A stretch of 41,908 bases of DNA from Rhodoferax sp. (GCA_031291295.1 JARLJI010000252.1:1-41908); one strand, 5' to 3'. Shown: positions 18,029 through 28,221, numbered from the stretch's first letter. Notes: generated by a model from the letters alone, not told the origin. Made by a program: numbers and translations.

Positions 18029-18811
18029 TTATTTCGCGACCGGCGGCTTGCTGACGTCACGGTCAAACCACTTGTTGGAGATTTTCGCAAAACTGCCATC
18101 GGCTTCGATATCGGCCAGCGCCTTGTCCAGCGCCGCCTTGAACTTCGGGTTGTTCTTGGCAAACGGAATGCCGGATTTCTCGATCTCGCCCACCGGTGCG
18201 CCAGCCTTGAGCGGCAGTTTGGTTTTTTTGATGATGTAGGGAATCAGCAGGCTGTCGTTCATCGCGGCATCGATGCGCCCCAGCGCCAGATCCTGCAGGT
18301 ACTCGCTGGAGCCGGGATAGGTCTTGATGTCGATGCCGCCCACCGCCTTGGCCATATCGGCAAAGTTGGTGCCCTGGCCCACGCCCAGCTTTTTACCGCG
18401 CAGATCCGCCAGCGTCTTGAACTCGCGCCTCTCGTCCTGGCGCACGATCAACTGCGGGCTGGAGATGGTGTAGGGCTCGGAAAAATCAAAGGTCTCCTTG
18501 CGCTTGTCGGTGATGCCGACCTGGTTGATCACCACGTCGTACTTGCCCGCCTGCAGGCCGGCCAGGATGGCGCTCCATTCGCTCGTGGTGAACTCGGCCT
18601 TGACGCCGAGCATTTGCGCCAGCGCATTGGCGAGTTCGACTTCGAAGCCGGCCAGCTGACCGTTTTCCTTGTAGTTGAAGGGCGGGTAGGTGCCTTCCAT
18701 GGCCACCCGGAGCGTGCCGCGCTGCTTGACAGTGTCGAGCAGGTCGGCGGCGCCGGCATGCAGTGCGCTCGCCAAAAGAACGGTGGCGGCCAAGGCGTTT
18801 CGTATATTCAT
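18029..18811 (-). CDS. Periplasmic polar amino acid-binding protein (FliY/cystine-like)
   Basis: The ATG at 18811 follows GGAGTGAGT and gives 260 residues; a start at 18832 is possible but lacks a ribosome site. A signal peptide ends near ALHAGA. The mature part is a family 3 solute-binding protein: GTLRVAMEGTYPPFNYKENG, GFEVELANALAQMLG, KRKETFDFSEPYTISSPQ and the conserved DVVINQVGIT. The ligand-contact pattern suggests cystine or another polar amino acid, but this is not certain. It works with the permease downstream; an ATPase must be supplied from elsewhere. Confidence 0.92.
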   Translation of the reverse strand: MNIRNALAATVLLASALHAGAADLLDTVKQRGTLRVAMEGTYPPFNYKENGQLAGFEVELANALAQMLGVKAEFTTSEWSAILAGLQAGKYDVVINQVGITDKRKETFDFSEPYTISSPQLIVRQDERREFKTLADLRGKKLGVGQGTNFADMAKAVGGIDIKTYPGSSEYLQDLALGRIDAAMNDSLLIPYIIKKTKLPLKAGAPVGEIEKSGIPFAKNNPKFKAALDKALADIEADGSFAKISNKWFDRDVSKPPVAK

Positions 18812-18821
18812 ACTCACTCCG

Positions 18822-18836
18822 GTTATAAGCAATAAC
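18822..18836. promoter_or_regulatory. Short dyad in the leader of the binding-protein gene
   Basis: GTTAT (18822-18826) and ATAAC (18832-18836) form an inverted repeat around AAGCA, 11 bases upstream of the ATG at 18811. It could be an operator for a LysR-type regulator such as CysB, but the match is short and no regulator gene is adjacent. The surrounding 114-base gap also holds the promoter, which I could not place. Confidence 0.3.
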
Positions 18837-18925
18837 TATGGATGTTGATTTTTGATATTACAGCGAGTGACGCCTTGTTGAAGGATCGGAGCTCGACAGG
18901 CTTGATGCCACCATGGGCATTCGCG

Positions 18926-20620
18926 TTATGGTTTGGCGCAGTCCGCGTAGATGTCCATGGTTCGCCGATAAACGCTGGTTTGTACGTCGAGCAGGCCCAG
19001 GATCGAATGAAAGTAGTTGTCGTGCGAGACCGGCGCATCCAGCTGGCGCTTGAGACAGGCCGTGGTGATTTTGTCGCGCTGCTCGAACGACGGTGACAGC
19101 CAGGTGATCCAGGGCACATGCGTTTGCACGTCGGGCGCGATGCTGTAGGGCAGGCCGTGCAGGTAGAGGTTGTTTTCGCCCAGCGACTCGCCATGGTCTG
19201 CGACATAAATCATGGCGGGCGACCAGTTCCGCTCTTCGGTCTTGAGCCATTCAATGCTGGACGCCAGGAAATGATCGGTGTAAAGCACGGTGTTGTCGTA
19301 GGCGTTCACCAGCTGCTCACGGTCGCAGTCCTGCAAGTTGTTGCTGGTGCATTCGGGCAGGAATTTCTTGTAGGCCGCGGGGCTGCGTTTGTAGTAGGCA
19401 GGGCCGTGGCTGCCCATCTGGTGCATCGCTACCACCACGCCTTTGGCGCGCGCCGCAGCCGGCAGGGCGGCGATACGCTGGTCGATGTTGTCCAGCATGA
19501 CGGCGTCAAAACACTCCCCGCCCTGGCACAGGCCCGGCACCTTGAGCCGCGAGGTGTCGACGTTGTGAACCCGATCGCACACGCCCTTGCAGCCGGATTG
19601 GTTGTCGATCCACAGCACCGCCAGCCCGGCGCGCTGCAGCACATCGAGAAGACTTTCGTCGTTGGCCTTGCGGGCCTCGAAGTCCACGCGGCCCAGAGGC
19701 GAAAACATGCACGGCACCGAGGTGGCCGTGCTGGTGCCACAGGACCAGGCGTTGCGCAGGCTCACTACGTTTTCCCGGGCCAGCTCCGGGGTGGTGGCGC
19801 GTGCATAGCCGTTCAGGCCGAAGTTGCCGGCACGTCCGGCCTCGCCCAGCACCAGCAGCAGTAGCGGCGGTTTGGACTGGGCGGTGTAGCTGGCGCCGAG
19901 TTTCGCGTCTTCGCCGATCGGCAGCAGCACCGAATTGTTGCGCTCGAGCGGCTTGGCGGCGATGTCGCCAAGCGCATAGAACGAATTGAGCGGGTTGATC
20001 AGGTAACGCAGCTGCGTGTGATTGCGCATGACCGATGCAAGGTCTTTGTATAAAATGCCGGTAACCCCTACGAGCACTGCGCAGGACGCTATGAAAGTTA
20101 TAGTGTTGAGCAGCAGTCGCCGGCCGAAGGTGAGGCGCCTCAAGGGCTTGCGCCAGAGCCACACTGCCGGTAAAACCGCCAGCACCAGCACGCTGCCCAG
20201 CATGCGCCAGCTCACAAGATCGCCGACTTCGCGCGGGTTGGTCTGCAGCACGTTGATCATCATCGGGGTGTCGATGACGATGTGGTAGCTCAGCATGAAA
20301 TAGGTACCCAAGGCGGCCGCCAGCAGGAGCAGCGTGATGACCGGCTTGAGGGTCCAGCGCCAGGCCAGCAGACTCAGCAGCGCACTGGTGGCAGCGCCAA
20401 TCAGCACCGCGAACCCCGCGCCAAACCACAGCCCGCGGGTGTTGTCCAACTCGGGCAGGCGTCCCAGTTGTTGCCACAGCGCCAGATTGCAGGCCGTGGC
20501 GATCCAGATCGAGGCCAGCACAATGACCCAGACCGGATGCAGGGCGGCGCGCTCCCGTTCGGGTGAAAAAAATGACGACAGCGCGAACTCGGTGGTACGG
20601 AACAGTTTCAGCGACGACAT
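18926..20620 (-). CDS. eptA: Lipid A phosphoethanolamine transferase (EptA/Mcr family)
   Basis: This 564-residue inner-membrane enzyme adds phosphoethanolamine to lipid A, lowering negative charge and sensitivity to cationic peptides. Five membrane helices occupy about residues 30-190; the periplasmic sulfatase-like domain follows. Catalytic features are E260 (VLGEAGRAGN), the nucleophile threonine in SCGTSTATSVPC (T298), ADHGESLGE, and HQMGSHGPAYY. The cysteines that form disulfides in Mcr-1 (C294 and C304) are in place. The usual GETAR motif is GEAGR here, which does not affect the nucleophile. No two-component regulator is adjacent. It lies 56 bases after frmA on the same strand, perhaps by read-through. 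Confidence 0.92.
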   Translation of the reverse strand: MSSLKLFRTTEFALSSFFSPERERAALHPVWVIVLASIWIATACNLALWQQLGRLPELDNTRGLWFGAGFAVLIGAATSALLSLLAWRWTLKPVITLLLLAAALGTYFMLSYHIVIDTPMMINVLQTNPREVGDLVSWRMLGSVLVLAVLPAVWLWRKPLRRLTFGRRLLLNTITFIASCAVLVGVTGILYKDLASVMRNHTQLRYLINPLNSFYALGDIAAKPLERNNSVLLPIGEDAKLGASYTAQSKPPLLLLVLGEAGRAGNFGLNGYARATTPELARENVVSLRNAWSCGTSTATSVPCMFSPLGRVDFEARKANDESLLDVLQRAGLAVLWIDNQSGCKGVCDRVHNVDTSRLKVPGLCQGGECFDAVMLDNIDQRIAALPAAARAKGVVVAMHQMGSHGPAYYKRSPAAYKKFLPECTSNNLQDCDREQLVNAYDNTVLYTDHFLASSIEWLKTEERNWSPAMIYVADHGESLGENNLYLHGLPYSIAPDVQTHVPWITWLSPSFEQRDKITTACLKRQLDAPVSHDNYFHSILGLLDVQTSVYRRTMDIYADCAKP

Positions 20621-20650
20621 GGTTTTGGATTGTCACTGTTTTTGCGGTTT

Positions 20651-20663
20651 TGGCGATTCGCCA
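20651..20663. other. Perfect 13-base dyad between frmA and eptA
   Basis: TGGCGA-T-TCGCCA is a near-perfect stem with a single-base centre. It lies in the 56-base gap after the frmA stop. On the minus strand it is followed by A residues, not T, so it is not a standard terminator for frmA. It may be a regulatory site or a weak mRNA hairpin. Confidence 0.3.
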
Positions 20664-20676
20664 GAGGGGGAGCCCG

Positions 20677-21795
<1,119 letters not shown>

Positions 21796-21852
21796 GGGAT
21801 GGTTTGCAGGTAAAGAAGAATCCCTGCACTATAAATGCAAGACAGCGCGCCG

Positions 21853-23217
21853 CTAACCGGGCCAGGTCGAGCCATGTTCGGGCACCGTGGCGCGCCACTT
21901 CAGTTCGTGTTCGATGCGCTTGCGCAGCTCGTCGGATGGCCCCATGTCGCCATGCACCACATAGACTTCATCGGGCGCGTGCGGCAATGTCCGCAGCCAC
22001 TGCATCAACTGGTTGGCATCGGCGTGCGCCGAGGCCGACTGCAATTGCACGACCTCCGCATTCACGGCCACATCATGGCCATGAAGGCGCACGGATTTTG
22101 CGCCACTGGCCAGCGTGGCCCCGCGCGTACCCGGCGCCTGATAGCCGGTCAGAACGATCATGTTGCGATGGTCGCCAGCGTACAGCGCCAGGTGGTGCAG
22201 CACCCGCCCGCCGGTCGCCATGCCGCTGCCTGCCAGGATCACCATCGGGCCGTGCCGTTTGGCCAGTGCCTTGGACTGCTCGGTTGTCTCCACCATGGTG
22301 GCTGCATGGCCCATGGCATGTGCCTCTCGCGTGCTCAGGCGGTGCTCGCCCGGGTGATGCTCGAACAGGCCGGTGGTTTTGATGGCCATGGGACTGTCGA
22401 GAAACACCGGCAACGAAGTCGGCAGGGCGCCGCCGGCCTTGAGACGGGCGATGGCATGCAATAGCGCCTGCGCGCGCCCGACTGCAAACACCGGCACCAC
22501 CGCGACGCCGCCGCGCGCGGCGACGCGTTTCAGGGCCGGTCCAAGCTCCGCGATCACGTCCTCCACCGGATGCACGCGGTCGCCGTAGGTGGATTCGATC
22601 AATACCGTATCTGCGGCCGGGGCCGGGTCCGCAGGGAGCATCAGCAAATCATCGGGGCGCCCCAGATCGCCGGAGAACAGGATGCGCCGCCCCGCCACCT
22701 CCAGCAATACGCTGGAGGCACCCAGAATGTGCCCCGCCACGGAGAAGGTCGCATGCCAGCCCGGCACGGGCTCGAACACCTTGGAGAATGGGACGCTCCT
22801 GAACAAACGAAGGCAGTCCAGCGCATCGCGTCGTGTGTACAGAGGCAAGGCCGGCGTGTGCTTCGAGAAGCCGTGCCGATTGGCAAAGTCGGCATCTTCT
22901 TCCTGGATGTGGCCGCTGTCGGGCAGCAAAATGCCGCACAGGTCGCGCGTGCCGGCGGTGGCGTACACGCGACCCGAAAAGCCGTCGCGCGCCAGCAGCG
23001 GCAGGTAGCCGCTGTGGTCCAGGTGGGCGTGGGTCAGTACGACGGCGTCAATCTTGCCCGGCGCGACAGGCAAGGGGCTCCAGTTGCGCAGTCGAAGCTG
23101 CTTGTAGCCCTGGAACAAACCGCAGTCGACCAGCACACTCTTGCCCGCATGCTGCACCAGGTACTTGGAGCCGGTGACGGTGCCGGCCCCGCCCAGAAAC
23201 GTGATGTTGACGCTCAT
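21853..23217 (-). CDS. MBL-fold metallo-hydrolase with beta-CASP domain
   Basis: This 454-residue protein matches the beta-CASP nucleases related to archaeal CPSF and to bacterial YSH1-like proteins. The metal site is THAHLDHSG (about residues 63-71). SVAGHILGASSVLLE and LFSGDLGR give the next ligands. The beta-CASP insertion (about 200-370) includes VPVFAVGRAQALL and ILAGSGMATGGRVLHH. The RMMBL end has SASAHADANQLMQWL. An RNA-processing role is inferred from the family; substrates in Proteobacteria are unknown. It lies 57 bases upstream of frmA on the same strand; the two are probably not functionally linked. Confidence 0.9.
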   Translation of the reverse strand: MSVNITFLGGAGTVTGSKYLVQHAGKSVLVDCGLFQGYKQLRLRNWSPLPVAPGKIDAVVLTHAHLDHSGYLPLLARDGFSGRVYATAGTRDLCGILLPDSGHIQEEDADFANRHGFSKHTPALPLYTRRDALDCLRLFRSVPFSKVFEPVPGWHATFSVAGHILGASSVLLEVAGRRILFSGDLGRPDDLLMLPADPAPAADTVLIESTYGDRVHPVEDVIAELGPALKRVAARGGVAVVPVFAVGRAQALLHAIARLKAGGALPTSLPVFLDSPMAIKTTGLFEHHPGEHRLSTREAHAMGHAATMVETTEQSKALAKRHGPMVILAGSGMATGGRVLHHLALYAGDHRNMIVLTGYQAPGTRGATLASGAKSVRLHGHDVAVNAEVVQLQSASAHADANQLMQWLRTLPHAPDEVYVVHGDMGPSDELRKRIEHELKWRATVPEHGSTWPG

Positions 23218-23310
23218 CTGATCCCTTCATTCGCTGCCGCAATGATGCTACAGGAGTCGATCTCATGTGCCGTCCAGATGCCGTCCACGCCCGGTCAGGG
23301 CGACGCAGCT

Positions 23311-23339
23311 GGCTGGCATCAGGTTTCGGGACGCCAGCC
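23311..23339. terminator. Hairpin after dnaJ, weak terminator candidate
   Basis: GGCTGGC (23311-23317) pairs with GCCAGCC (23333-23339) around a 15-base loop. It lies in the 142-base gap downstream of dnaJ. No T-run follows on the minus strand, so it is a weak candidate for ending the grpE-dnaK-dnaJ message. Nothing else is evident in the gap. Confidence 0.3.
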
Positions 23340-23359
23340 GGGGCGCCAATCGAGGCGCT

Positions 23360-24499
23360 TCAGGCAGTGAAGAAGCTCTTCAGTTTGTCGGTCCAGTTAC
23401 CCTCGCTGGGCGAGTGCTTGGCGCCGCCTTTTTTGAGCGACTCGTCGAGCTCTTTGAGCAGTTTGCGCTGGTGCTCTGTCAATTTCACGGGCGTTTCCAC
23501 CGTGATGTGGCAGTACAGATCGCCCGGGTAGCTGGAGCGCACGCCCTTGATGCCCTTGCCGCGCAGGCGGAACTGCTTGCCGGCCTGAGTGCCTTCGGGA
23601 ATGTCGATGGCGGCCTTGCCTGCCAGCGTGGGCACATCGATCTCGCCGCCCAGCGCGGCCGTGGTGAAGCCGATCGGCACCTCGCAGTGCAGGTCGTCGC
23701 CATCGCGCTCGAAGATGCTGTGCTTCTTGAGACGAATCTCGATGTAGAGGTCGCCCGGCGGGCCGCCATTGGTGCCTGGCTCGCCGTTGCCGGCGCTGCG
23801 GATGCGCATGCCGTCGTCGATGCCGGCCGGAATCTTGACTTCCAGCGTCTTGTTGCTTTTGACCTTGCCCTGGCCGTGGCAGGCGACGCAGGTTTCGGGG
23901 ATGAGCTTGCCCGTGCCGCGGCAGGTCGGGCAGGTTTGCTGCACGCTGAAGAAGCCCTGGCGCATCTGCACGGCACCCGCACCGTGGCAGGTGGTGCAGG
24001 TGATGACTTTGGTGCCGGGCTTGGCGCCGGTGCCGTGGCAGGTGCTGCAGTCGTCCCAAGTGGGGATGCGGATCTGCGCTACCTTGCCGTGGGCGGCCTC
24101 TTCGAGCGTGACCTCCATCGCATAGCTCAGGTCGCCGCCGCGAAACACTTGCCGGCCACCTTGGGCCCGGCCGCCGCGCTGGCCGTTGAAGATGTCGCCG
24201 AAGATGTCGCCAAAGGCCTCGGCAAAGCCGCCAAAGCCTTCCGCGCCCGGGCCGCCGCGCATGTTCGGGTCGACGCCGGCATGGCCGTACTGGTCGTAGG
24301 CGGCGCGCTTTTGCGCGTCGCTCAGCATCTCGTAGGCCTCCTTGGCTTCCTTGAACTTGGCCTCGGCCGCCTTGGTCACATCGCCCTGGTTGCGGTCAGG
24401 GTGGTGCTTCATCGCCAGCTTGCGATAAGCCTTCTTGATCTCTTCCTCGCTGGCGTTTTTGGGAACGCCCAGGGTTTCGTAATAGTCTCGTTTGGCCAT
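23360..24499 (-). CDS. dnaJ: Chaperone DnaJ (Hsp40)
   Basis: DnaJ delivers unfolded substrates to DnaK and stimulates its ATPase. The 379-residue protein has an N-terminal J domain with the HPD tripeptide ([10 protein letters not shown], about residue 32), a Gly/Phe-rich region (about 75-110), and four CxxCxGxG zinc repeats between about 135 and 210 ([32 protein letters not shown]). The substrate-binding C-terminal domains follow. Start ATG at 24499. It is the last gene of the grpE-dnaK-dnaJ unit, 126 bases after dnaK. Length is normal. Confidence 0.98.
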   Translation of the reverse strand: MAKRDYYETLGVPKNASEEEIKKAYRKLAMKHHPDRNQGDVTKAAEAKFKEAKEAYEMLSDAQKRAAYDQYGHAGVDPNMRGGPGAEGFGGFAEAFGDIFGDIFNGQRGGRAQGGRQVFRGGDLSYAMEVTLEEAAHGKVAQIRIPTWDDCSTCHGTGAKPGTKVITCTTCHGAGAVQMRQGFFSVQQTCPTCRGTGKLIPETCVACHGQGKVKSNKTLEVKIPAGIDDGMRIRSAGNGEPGTNGGPPGDLYIEIRLKKHSIFERDGDDLHCEVPIGFTTAALGGEIDVPTLAGKAAIDIPEGTQAGKQFRLRGKGIKGVRSSYPGDLYCHITVETPVKLTEHQRKLLKELDESLKKGGAKHSPSEGNWTDKLKSFFTA

Positions 24500-24548
24500 G
24501 GGAATTGGGTCTTCAGTGAACAGAAATTTTTGCGGCCCGGATGTGCGA

Positions 24549-24583
24549 AAGCGGAAATCCCGGATTGCTCCCGGTTTCCGCTT
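24549..24583. other. Hairpin in the dnaK-dnaJ gap
   Basis: AAGCGGAAA (24549-24557) pairs with TTTCCGCTT (24575-24583) over a 17-base loop that contains two CCGG tetramers able to extend the stem. It lies between the dnaK stop and the dnaJ start. There is no T-run on the minus strand. It may be an mRNA processing or stability element that sets the DnaK:DnaJ ratio. Confidence 0.45.
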
Positions 24584-24625
24584 CTTTGCTTCGAGGCTGC
24601 GACTTCAATGGCCTGCCGGCCTGCA

Positions 24626-26572
24626 TCAGCCCTTTTTGACTTCCTTGACCTCGGCATCCACCACGTTGTCGTCGGCCGCATGCTCCGACGACTGGGCGCC
24701 TGCTGCGCCCGCCGTGCCGGCGCCTGCCGTCGCGGTGGCTTGCTGCGCCTGCATGTCGGCGTACATCTTCTCGCCCAGTTTCTGGCTGGCGGTGGTCAGG
24801 GTATTGGTCTTTTCCTCGATCGCGGCCTTGTCTTCACCCTTGAGGGCTTCGTCCAGGTCCTTGATCGCAGCTTCGATCTTTTCTTTCTCGCCGGCATCGA
24901 GCTTGTCGCCGTATTCGGTTAAGCTCTTGCGTACGCTGTGCACCATGGCCTCGCCCTGATTTCGGGCCTGCACCAGTTCCAGTTTTTTCTTGTCATCGGC
25001 CGCGTTGATCTCGGCGTCCTTCACCATTTGCTGGATCTCGGCCTCCGTCAAGCCCGAGTTGGCCTTGATGGTGATCTTGTTTTCCTTGCCGGTGCCCTTG
25101 TCCTTGGCGCCCACGTGCAGGATGCCGTTGGCGTCGATGTCGAAGCTCACTTCGATCTGCGGCGTGCCGCGTGCTGCCGGCGGGATTCCTTCGAGGTTGA
25201 ACTCGCCCAGCAGCTTGTTGCCGCTGGCGATGTCGCGCTCGCCCTGGAACACCTTGATCGTGACGGCCGGCTGGTTGTCCTCGGCGGTCGAGAAGCTCTG
25301 GGCAAACTTGGTCGGGATGGTCGTGTTCTTCTTGATCATCTTGGTCATCACGCCGCCCATGGTCTCGATGCCCAGGGACAGCGGCGTCACGTCCAGCAGC
25401 AGCACGTCCTTGCGGTCGCCGCTGAGCACCTGGCCCTGTATGGCGGCGCCCACGGCCACGGCTTCATCGGGGTTCACGTCCTTGCGCGGCTCGCGGCCGA
25501 AGAATTCCTTGACCTTCTCCTGCACCTTGGGCATGCGCGTCATGCCGCCGACCAGGATCACGTCATGGATGTCGGAGACGCTCACGCCGGCGTCCTTGAT
25601 GGCGGTGCGGCAGGGGCCGATGGTGCGCTCGATCAGTTCGTCCACCAGCGACTCCAGCTTGGCGCGCGTCATCTTGATGTTCAGGTGCTTGGGACCCGAC
25701 GCATCGGCCGTGATGTAGGGCAGGTTGATGTCGGTCTGCGCGCTGTTGGACAGCTCGATCTTGGCCTTTTCGGCGGCGTCCTTCAGGCGCTGCAGCGCGA
25801 GCACGTCCTTGGACAGGTCGACGCTCTGTTCCTTCTTGAACTCGCCGACGATGTAGTCGATGATGCGCTGGTCGAAGTCCTCGCCGCCCAGGAACGTGTC
25901 ACCATTGGTGGACAGCACCTCGAACTGCTTCTCGCCATCGACATCGGCGATCTCGATGATGGAGATGTCGAACGTGCCGCCGCCCAGGTCGTACACCGCG
26001 ATCTTGCGGTCGCCCTTTTCCATTTTGTCCATGCCGAAAGCCAGCGCGGCGGCGGTCGGCTCGTTGATGATGCGCTTGACATCCAGCCCGGCGATCCGGC
26101 CGGCGTCCTTGGTGGCTTGGCGCTGGCTGTCGTTGAAGTAGGCGGGCACCGTGATCACGGCCTCGGTGACGGGTTCACCCAGGTAATCCTCGGCGGTCTT
26201 CTTCATCTTGCGCAGGATGTCGGCGCTGACCTGCTGGGCGGAAAGCTGCTTGCCGCGCACCTCGACCCACGCGTCGCCGTTGTCGGCGGCGACGATCTTG
26301 TAGGGCATCAGGTTGATGTCCTTCTGCACCTCTTTCTCGGCGAACTTGCGGCCGATCAGGCGCTTCACGGCATACAGGGTGTTCTTCGGGTTGGTGACGG
26401 CCTGGCGTTTGGCCGAAGCGCCCACCAGCACTTCGCCGTCTTCCTGATAGGCCACGATCGAGGGCGTGGTGCGCGCGCCTTCAGAATTCTCAATGACCTT
26501 GGGCGTGCTGCCCTCGATGATGGACACGCAACTGTTGGTGGTGCCCAGGTCGATCCCGATGATTCTTCCCAT
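24626..26572 (-). CDS. dnaK: Chaperone DnaK (Hsp70)
   Basis: This 648-residue Hsp70 has the start [20 protein letters not shown] and the phosphate loop [17 protein letters not shown] near residue 190-205. The linker [19 protein letters not shown] follows at about 390. The C-terminal lid is rich in alanine/glutamine and ends [15 protein letters not shown], as is usual in Betaproteobacteria. It binds exposed hydrophobic segments in an ATP-driven cycle, aided by DnaJ and GrpE encoded on either side. A CTTGAAA-type element upstream (26613-26640) may give a second heat-shock promoter. No sequence anomaly was noticed. Confidence 0.99.
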   Translation of the reverse strand: MGRIIGIDLGTTNSCVSIIEGSTPKVIENSEGARTTPSIVAYQEDGEVLVGASAKRQAVTNPKNTLYAVKRLIGRKFAEKEVQKDINLMPYKIVAADNGDAWVEVRGKQLSAQQVSADILRKMKKTAEDYLGEPVTEAVITVPAYFNDSQRQATKDAGRIAGLDVKRIINEPTAAALAFGMDKMEKGDRKIAVYDLGGGTFDISIIEIADVDGEKQFEVLSTNGDTFLGGEDFDQRIIDYIVGEFKKEQSVDLSKDVLALQRLKDAAEKAKIELSNSAQTDINLPYITADASGPKHLNIKMTRAKLESLVDELIERTIGPCRTAIKDAGVSVSDIHDVILVGGMTRMPKVQEKVKEFFGREPRKDVNPDEAVAVGAAIQGQVLSGDRKDVLLLDVTPLSLGIETMGGVMTKMIKKNTTIPTKFAQSFSTAEDNQPAVTIKVFQGERDIASGNKLLGEFNLEGIPPAARGTPQIEVSFDIDANGILHVGAKDKGTGKENKITIKANSGLTEAEIQQMVKDAEINAADDKKKLELVQARNQGEAMVHSVRKSLTEYGDKLDAGEKEKIEAAIKDLDEALKGEDKAAIEEKTNTLTTASQKLGEKMYADMQAQQATATAGAGTAGAAGAQSSEHAADDNVVDAEVKEVKKG

Positions 26573-26612
26573 GATGTTTACTCCTGCGATTTTTGAAAAA
26601 TGAATGCTGGTT

Positions 26613-26640
26613 ACTTGCGGATAACCTGATGTGTTTCAAG
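26613..26640 (-). promoter_or_regulatory. Possible second sigma-32 promoter, upstream of dnaK
   Basis: On the minus strand, a perfect CTTGAAA (26634-26640) is followed after 13 bases by CCGCAAGT (26613-26620), one mismatch from the CCCCATNT pattern at its C-rich part plus one in the A/T part. The spacing equals that of the grpE promoter. It lies 41 bases upstream of the dnaK ATG. Confidence 0.45.
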
Positions 26641-26652
26641 TCCCTGATGGGG

Positions 26653-27246
26653 TCATTTCGGCGCTGCCACCGTCACGAGCGCGGGGCGCAGCACGCGCTC
26701 GGCGATCAAGTAGCCTTTTTGCAGCACCGTCACTACGGTATTCGCTTCCTGGTTGGCCGGCACCATGCTGATGGCCTGGTGTTGATGCGGATCAAACCTG
26801 GCTCCGGCGGCCGGGTTGATCTCGATCACCTTGTTGCGCTCCAAGGCTGATTTGAGCTGGCGCAGCGTCACCTCGGCGCCCTCGCGGATCTGCTCGGGCG
26901 TGGCGTCCTTGTGGGCCAGACCGGCTTCCAGGCTGTCCGCGACCGGCAGCAGGCTCTCGGCAAAGCTCTCGAGCGCAAATTTGCGCGCTTTCGAGATTTC
27001 TTCCTCGGCACGGCGGCGGGCATTTTCGGTCTCCGCCTTGGCGCGCAGAAAATGGTCGGACAGTTCGGCCACCCTGGTTTTGAGGCCGTCCATCTCGGCC
27101 TGCACGCTGAGCATGTCCGCCATGGCGTCGGCTTCGTTCGCGGCCAGCGCGGCTTCACGCTCCTCGGGCGAGGCGTCGGCTGGAATGCCGTCGGCTCCGG
27201 AGGAGTTAACTGATTGATTCTGCTCGGTTTTTTGATTTTCAGACAT
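26653..27246 (-). CDS. grpE: Nucleotide exchange factor GrpE
   Basis: GrpE releases ADP from DnaK and acts as a thermosensor. The ATG at 27246 gives 197 residues; a TTG four codons upstream is unlikely. The N-terminal tail [20 protein letters not shown] is disordered, a long coiled coil follows (about 40-110, [20 protein letters not shown] onward), and the C-terminal beta wing contains [20 protein letters not shown]. It is the first gene of the heat-shock unit and has a strong sigma-32 promoter at 27281-27308. No strong ribosome site is seen. Confidence 0.96.
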   Translation of the reverse strand: MSENQKTEQNQSVNSSGADGIPADASPEEREAALAANEADAMADMLSVQAEMDGLKTRVAELSDHFLRAKAETENARRRAEEEISKARKFALESFAESLLPVADSLEAGLAHKDATPEQIREGAEVTLRQLKSALERNKVIEINPAAGARFDPHQHQAISMVPANQEANTVVTVLQKGYLIAERVLRPALVTVAAPK

Positions 27247-27280
27247 GCTTGGGAACAAGAAGTTTCAGGACTGATCCTGT

Positions 27281-27308
27281 ATTTGGGGGCGACCCCAAGC
27301 CTTTCAAG
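27281..27308 (-). promoter_or_regulatory. Sigma-32 heat-shock promoter of grpE-dnaK-dnaJ
   Basis: On the minus strand, CTTGAAA (27302-27308), a 13-base spacer and CCCCAAAT (27281-27288) match the heat-shock consensus CTTGAAA-N11-16-CCCCATNT very closely. The predicted start site is about 27274, leaving a leader of roughly 28 bases before the grpE ATG at 27246. Confidence 0.85.
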
Positions 27309-27379
27309 CCCCCGCCGGGCGAACAGCCAGCCTGGCAGCGGCGCACGCTGGCAATCGGGGTGAAGCCCGCCGCAGGCGC

Positions 27380-27730
27380 TTACTTCACGCCGAGCAGTTC
27401 GACGTCGAACTTGAGCGTGGCATTGGGTGGAATCACGCCGCCGGCGCCGCGTGCACCGTAGCCCAGGTCCGCCGGAATGATCAGGGTGCGCGCACCGCCG
27501 ACTTTCATGCCCGCGACGCCTTCGTCCCAGCCGCGAATGACCATGCCCGCGCCGAGCGAGAATACGAAGGGGTCGTTGCGGTCCTTCCTGGAATCAAACT
27601 TGGCGCCTTGCACGCCGTCGTTGAAAAGCCAGCCGGTGTAGTGGACGGTGACGCTCTGGCCTTTGCTGGCCTGTGCGCCATCGCCGCTGGCGGTGTCTTC
27701 GTATTGCAGGCCGGAAGCGGTGGTAATCAT
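27380..27730 (-). CDS. FKBP-type peptidyl-prolyl cis-trans isomerase
   Basis: This single-domain FKBP of 116 residues catalyses proline isomerisation in the cytoplasm; no signal peptide is present. The ATG at 27730 has AAGGA at proper spacing. An upstream TTG adds only two residues. Family stretches are GQSVTVHYTGWLFNDG, FDSRKDRNDPFVFSLGAGMV, IRGWDEGVAGMKVGG and GYGARGAGGVIPPNATLKFDVELL, which hold the aromatic pocket residues (Y, F, D, W). It precedes grpE on the same strand, but the sigma-32 promoter between them suggests separate control, with possible read-through. Confidence 0.96.
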   Translation of the reverse strand: MITTASGLQYEDTASGDGAQASKGQSVTVHYTGWLFNDGVQGAKFDSRKDRNDPFVFSLGAGMVIRGWDEGVAGMKVGGARTLIIPADLGYGARGAGGVIPPNATLKFDVELLGVK

Positions 27731-27749
27731 GCTCAATCCTTGATGAGGG

Positions 27750-27804
27750 TGCTATTAAAAATGTAGCTAACTGTGCATTGTTGCAAAGGGCTACAGGCGC
27801 AAAA
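27750..27804 (+). repeat. Dispersed intergenic repeat, copy 2
   Basis: It begins TGCTATTAAAAATGTAGCTA and has AAGGGCTACAGGCGCAAAA near its end, in the order shared with the other copies. It lies just upstream of the FKBP start, in a 182-base gap that also holds a terminator. Confidence 0.55.
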
Positions 27805-27866
27805 GTCCCTGAATTATGCCAGCAGGCCAGTCCAGTGCGGGTGGCGCGACGGCAGCCGCGGAAATG

Positions 27867-27892
27867 AAAAAGGACAGGCCGGGCCTGTCCTT
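27867..27892 (-). terminator. Intrinsic terminator after the winged-helix gene
   Basis: AAGGACAGGCC (27870-27880) pairs exactly with GGCCTGTCCTT (27882-27892), with a single-base centre. On the minus strand the stem runs into TTTTT (27867-27871). It lies 20 bases after the stop of the winged-helix gene and ends that transcript before the FKBP gene. Confidence 0.85.
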
Positions 27893-27912
27893 GCAAGTCA
27901 AAAAAAGAGGGC

Positions 27913-28221
27913 TTACTTCTTTTTGGCCTGACTGACGGCCCATTTGCCGGCAAAGGCCTGCAGGTCGTTCAGCCGCTTGAGCAGATCGACCCCCGACGCC
28001 GTGACGCCGTAGCCGTCGGTGCCATGGTTCACCAGGCCGGCCTCACGCAACTCCTTGATGCGGGTGTTGAGCGTATTCGGGGTAATGCCGCCGACGCTGT
28101 CCTGCAGCAGCCGAAAGGTCTGCGCATGGCCATCCCTGAGCGCCCACAGCACGCGCATCGCATAGCGCGACTCCAGCAGGCTCAGCAGTTGGCTGACGGC
28201 GGCATTTTCCTTGGAACTCAT
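27913..28221 (-). CDS. Small winged-helix transcriptional regulator (HxlR-like)
   Basis: The ATG at 28221 follows GAGGAGATCGACGA and gives 102 residues; the open frame to 28377 was rejected because it overlaps the repeat and lacks conservation. The DNA-binding part is LESRYAMRVLWALRDGHAQT followed by QDSVGGITPNTLNTRIKELREAGLV and the wing GTDGYGVTASG. This resembles HxlR-type regulators but lacks the N-terminal cysteine that many members have. Its target is unknown. It lies 156 bases downstream of marR on the same strand, with repeat copy 3 between them, and is closed by the terminator at 27867-27892. Confidence 0.8.
   Translation of the reverse strand: MSSKENAAVSQLLSLLESRYAMRVLWALRDGHAQTFRLLQDSVGGITPNTLNTRIKELREAGLVNHGTDGYGVTASGVDLLKRLNDLQAFAGKWAVSQAKKK

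Noticed and set aside
19801..19850. EptA has GEAGR where GETAR is usual, which looked like loss of the nucleophile threonine
   Set aside because: The nucleophile is the second threonine in SCGTSTATSVPC (T298), which is intact. The metal-binding glutamate (E260) is also kept, so the enzyme is probably active.
24938..26596. Open frame of 552 codons antisense to dnaK
   Set aside because: It mirrors the codon pattern of dnaK and has no family features. Such shadows are common in high-GC genomes.
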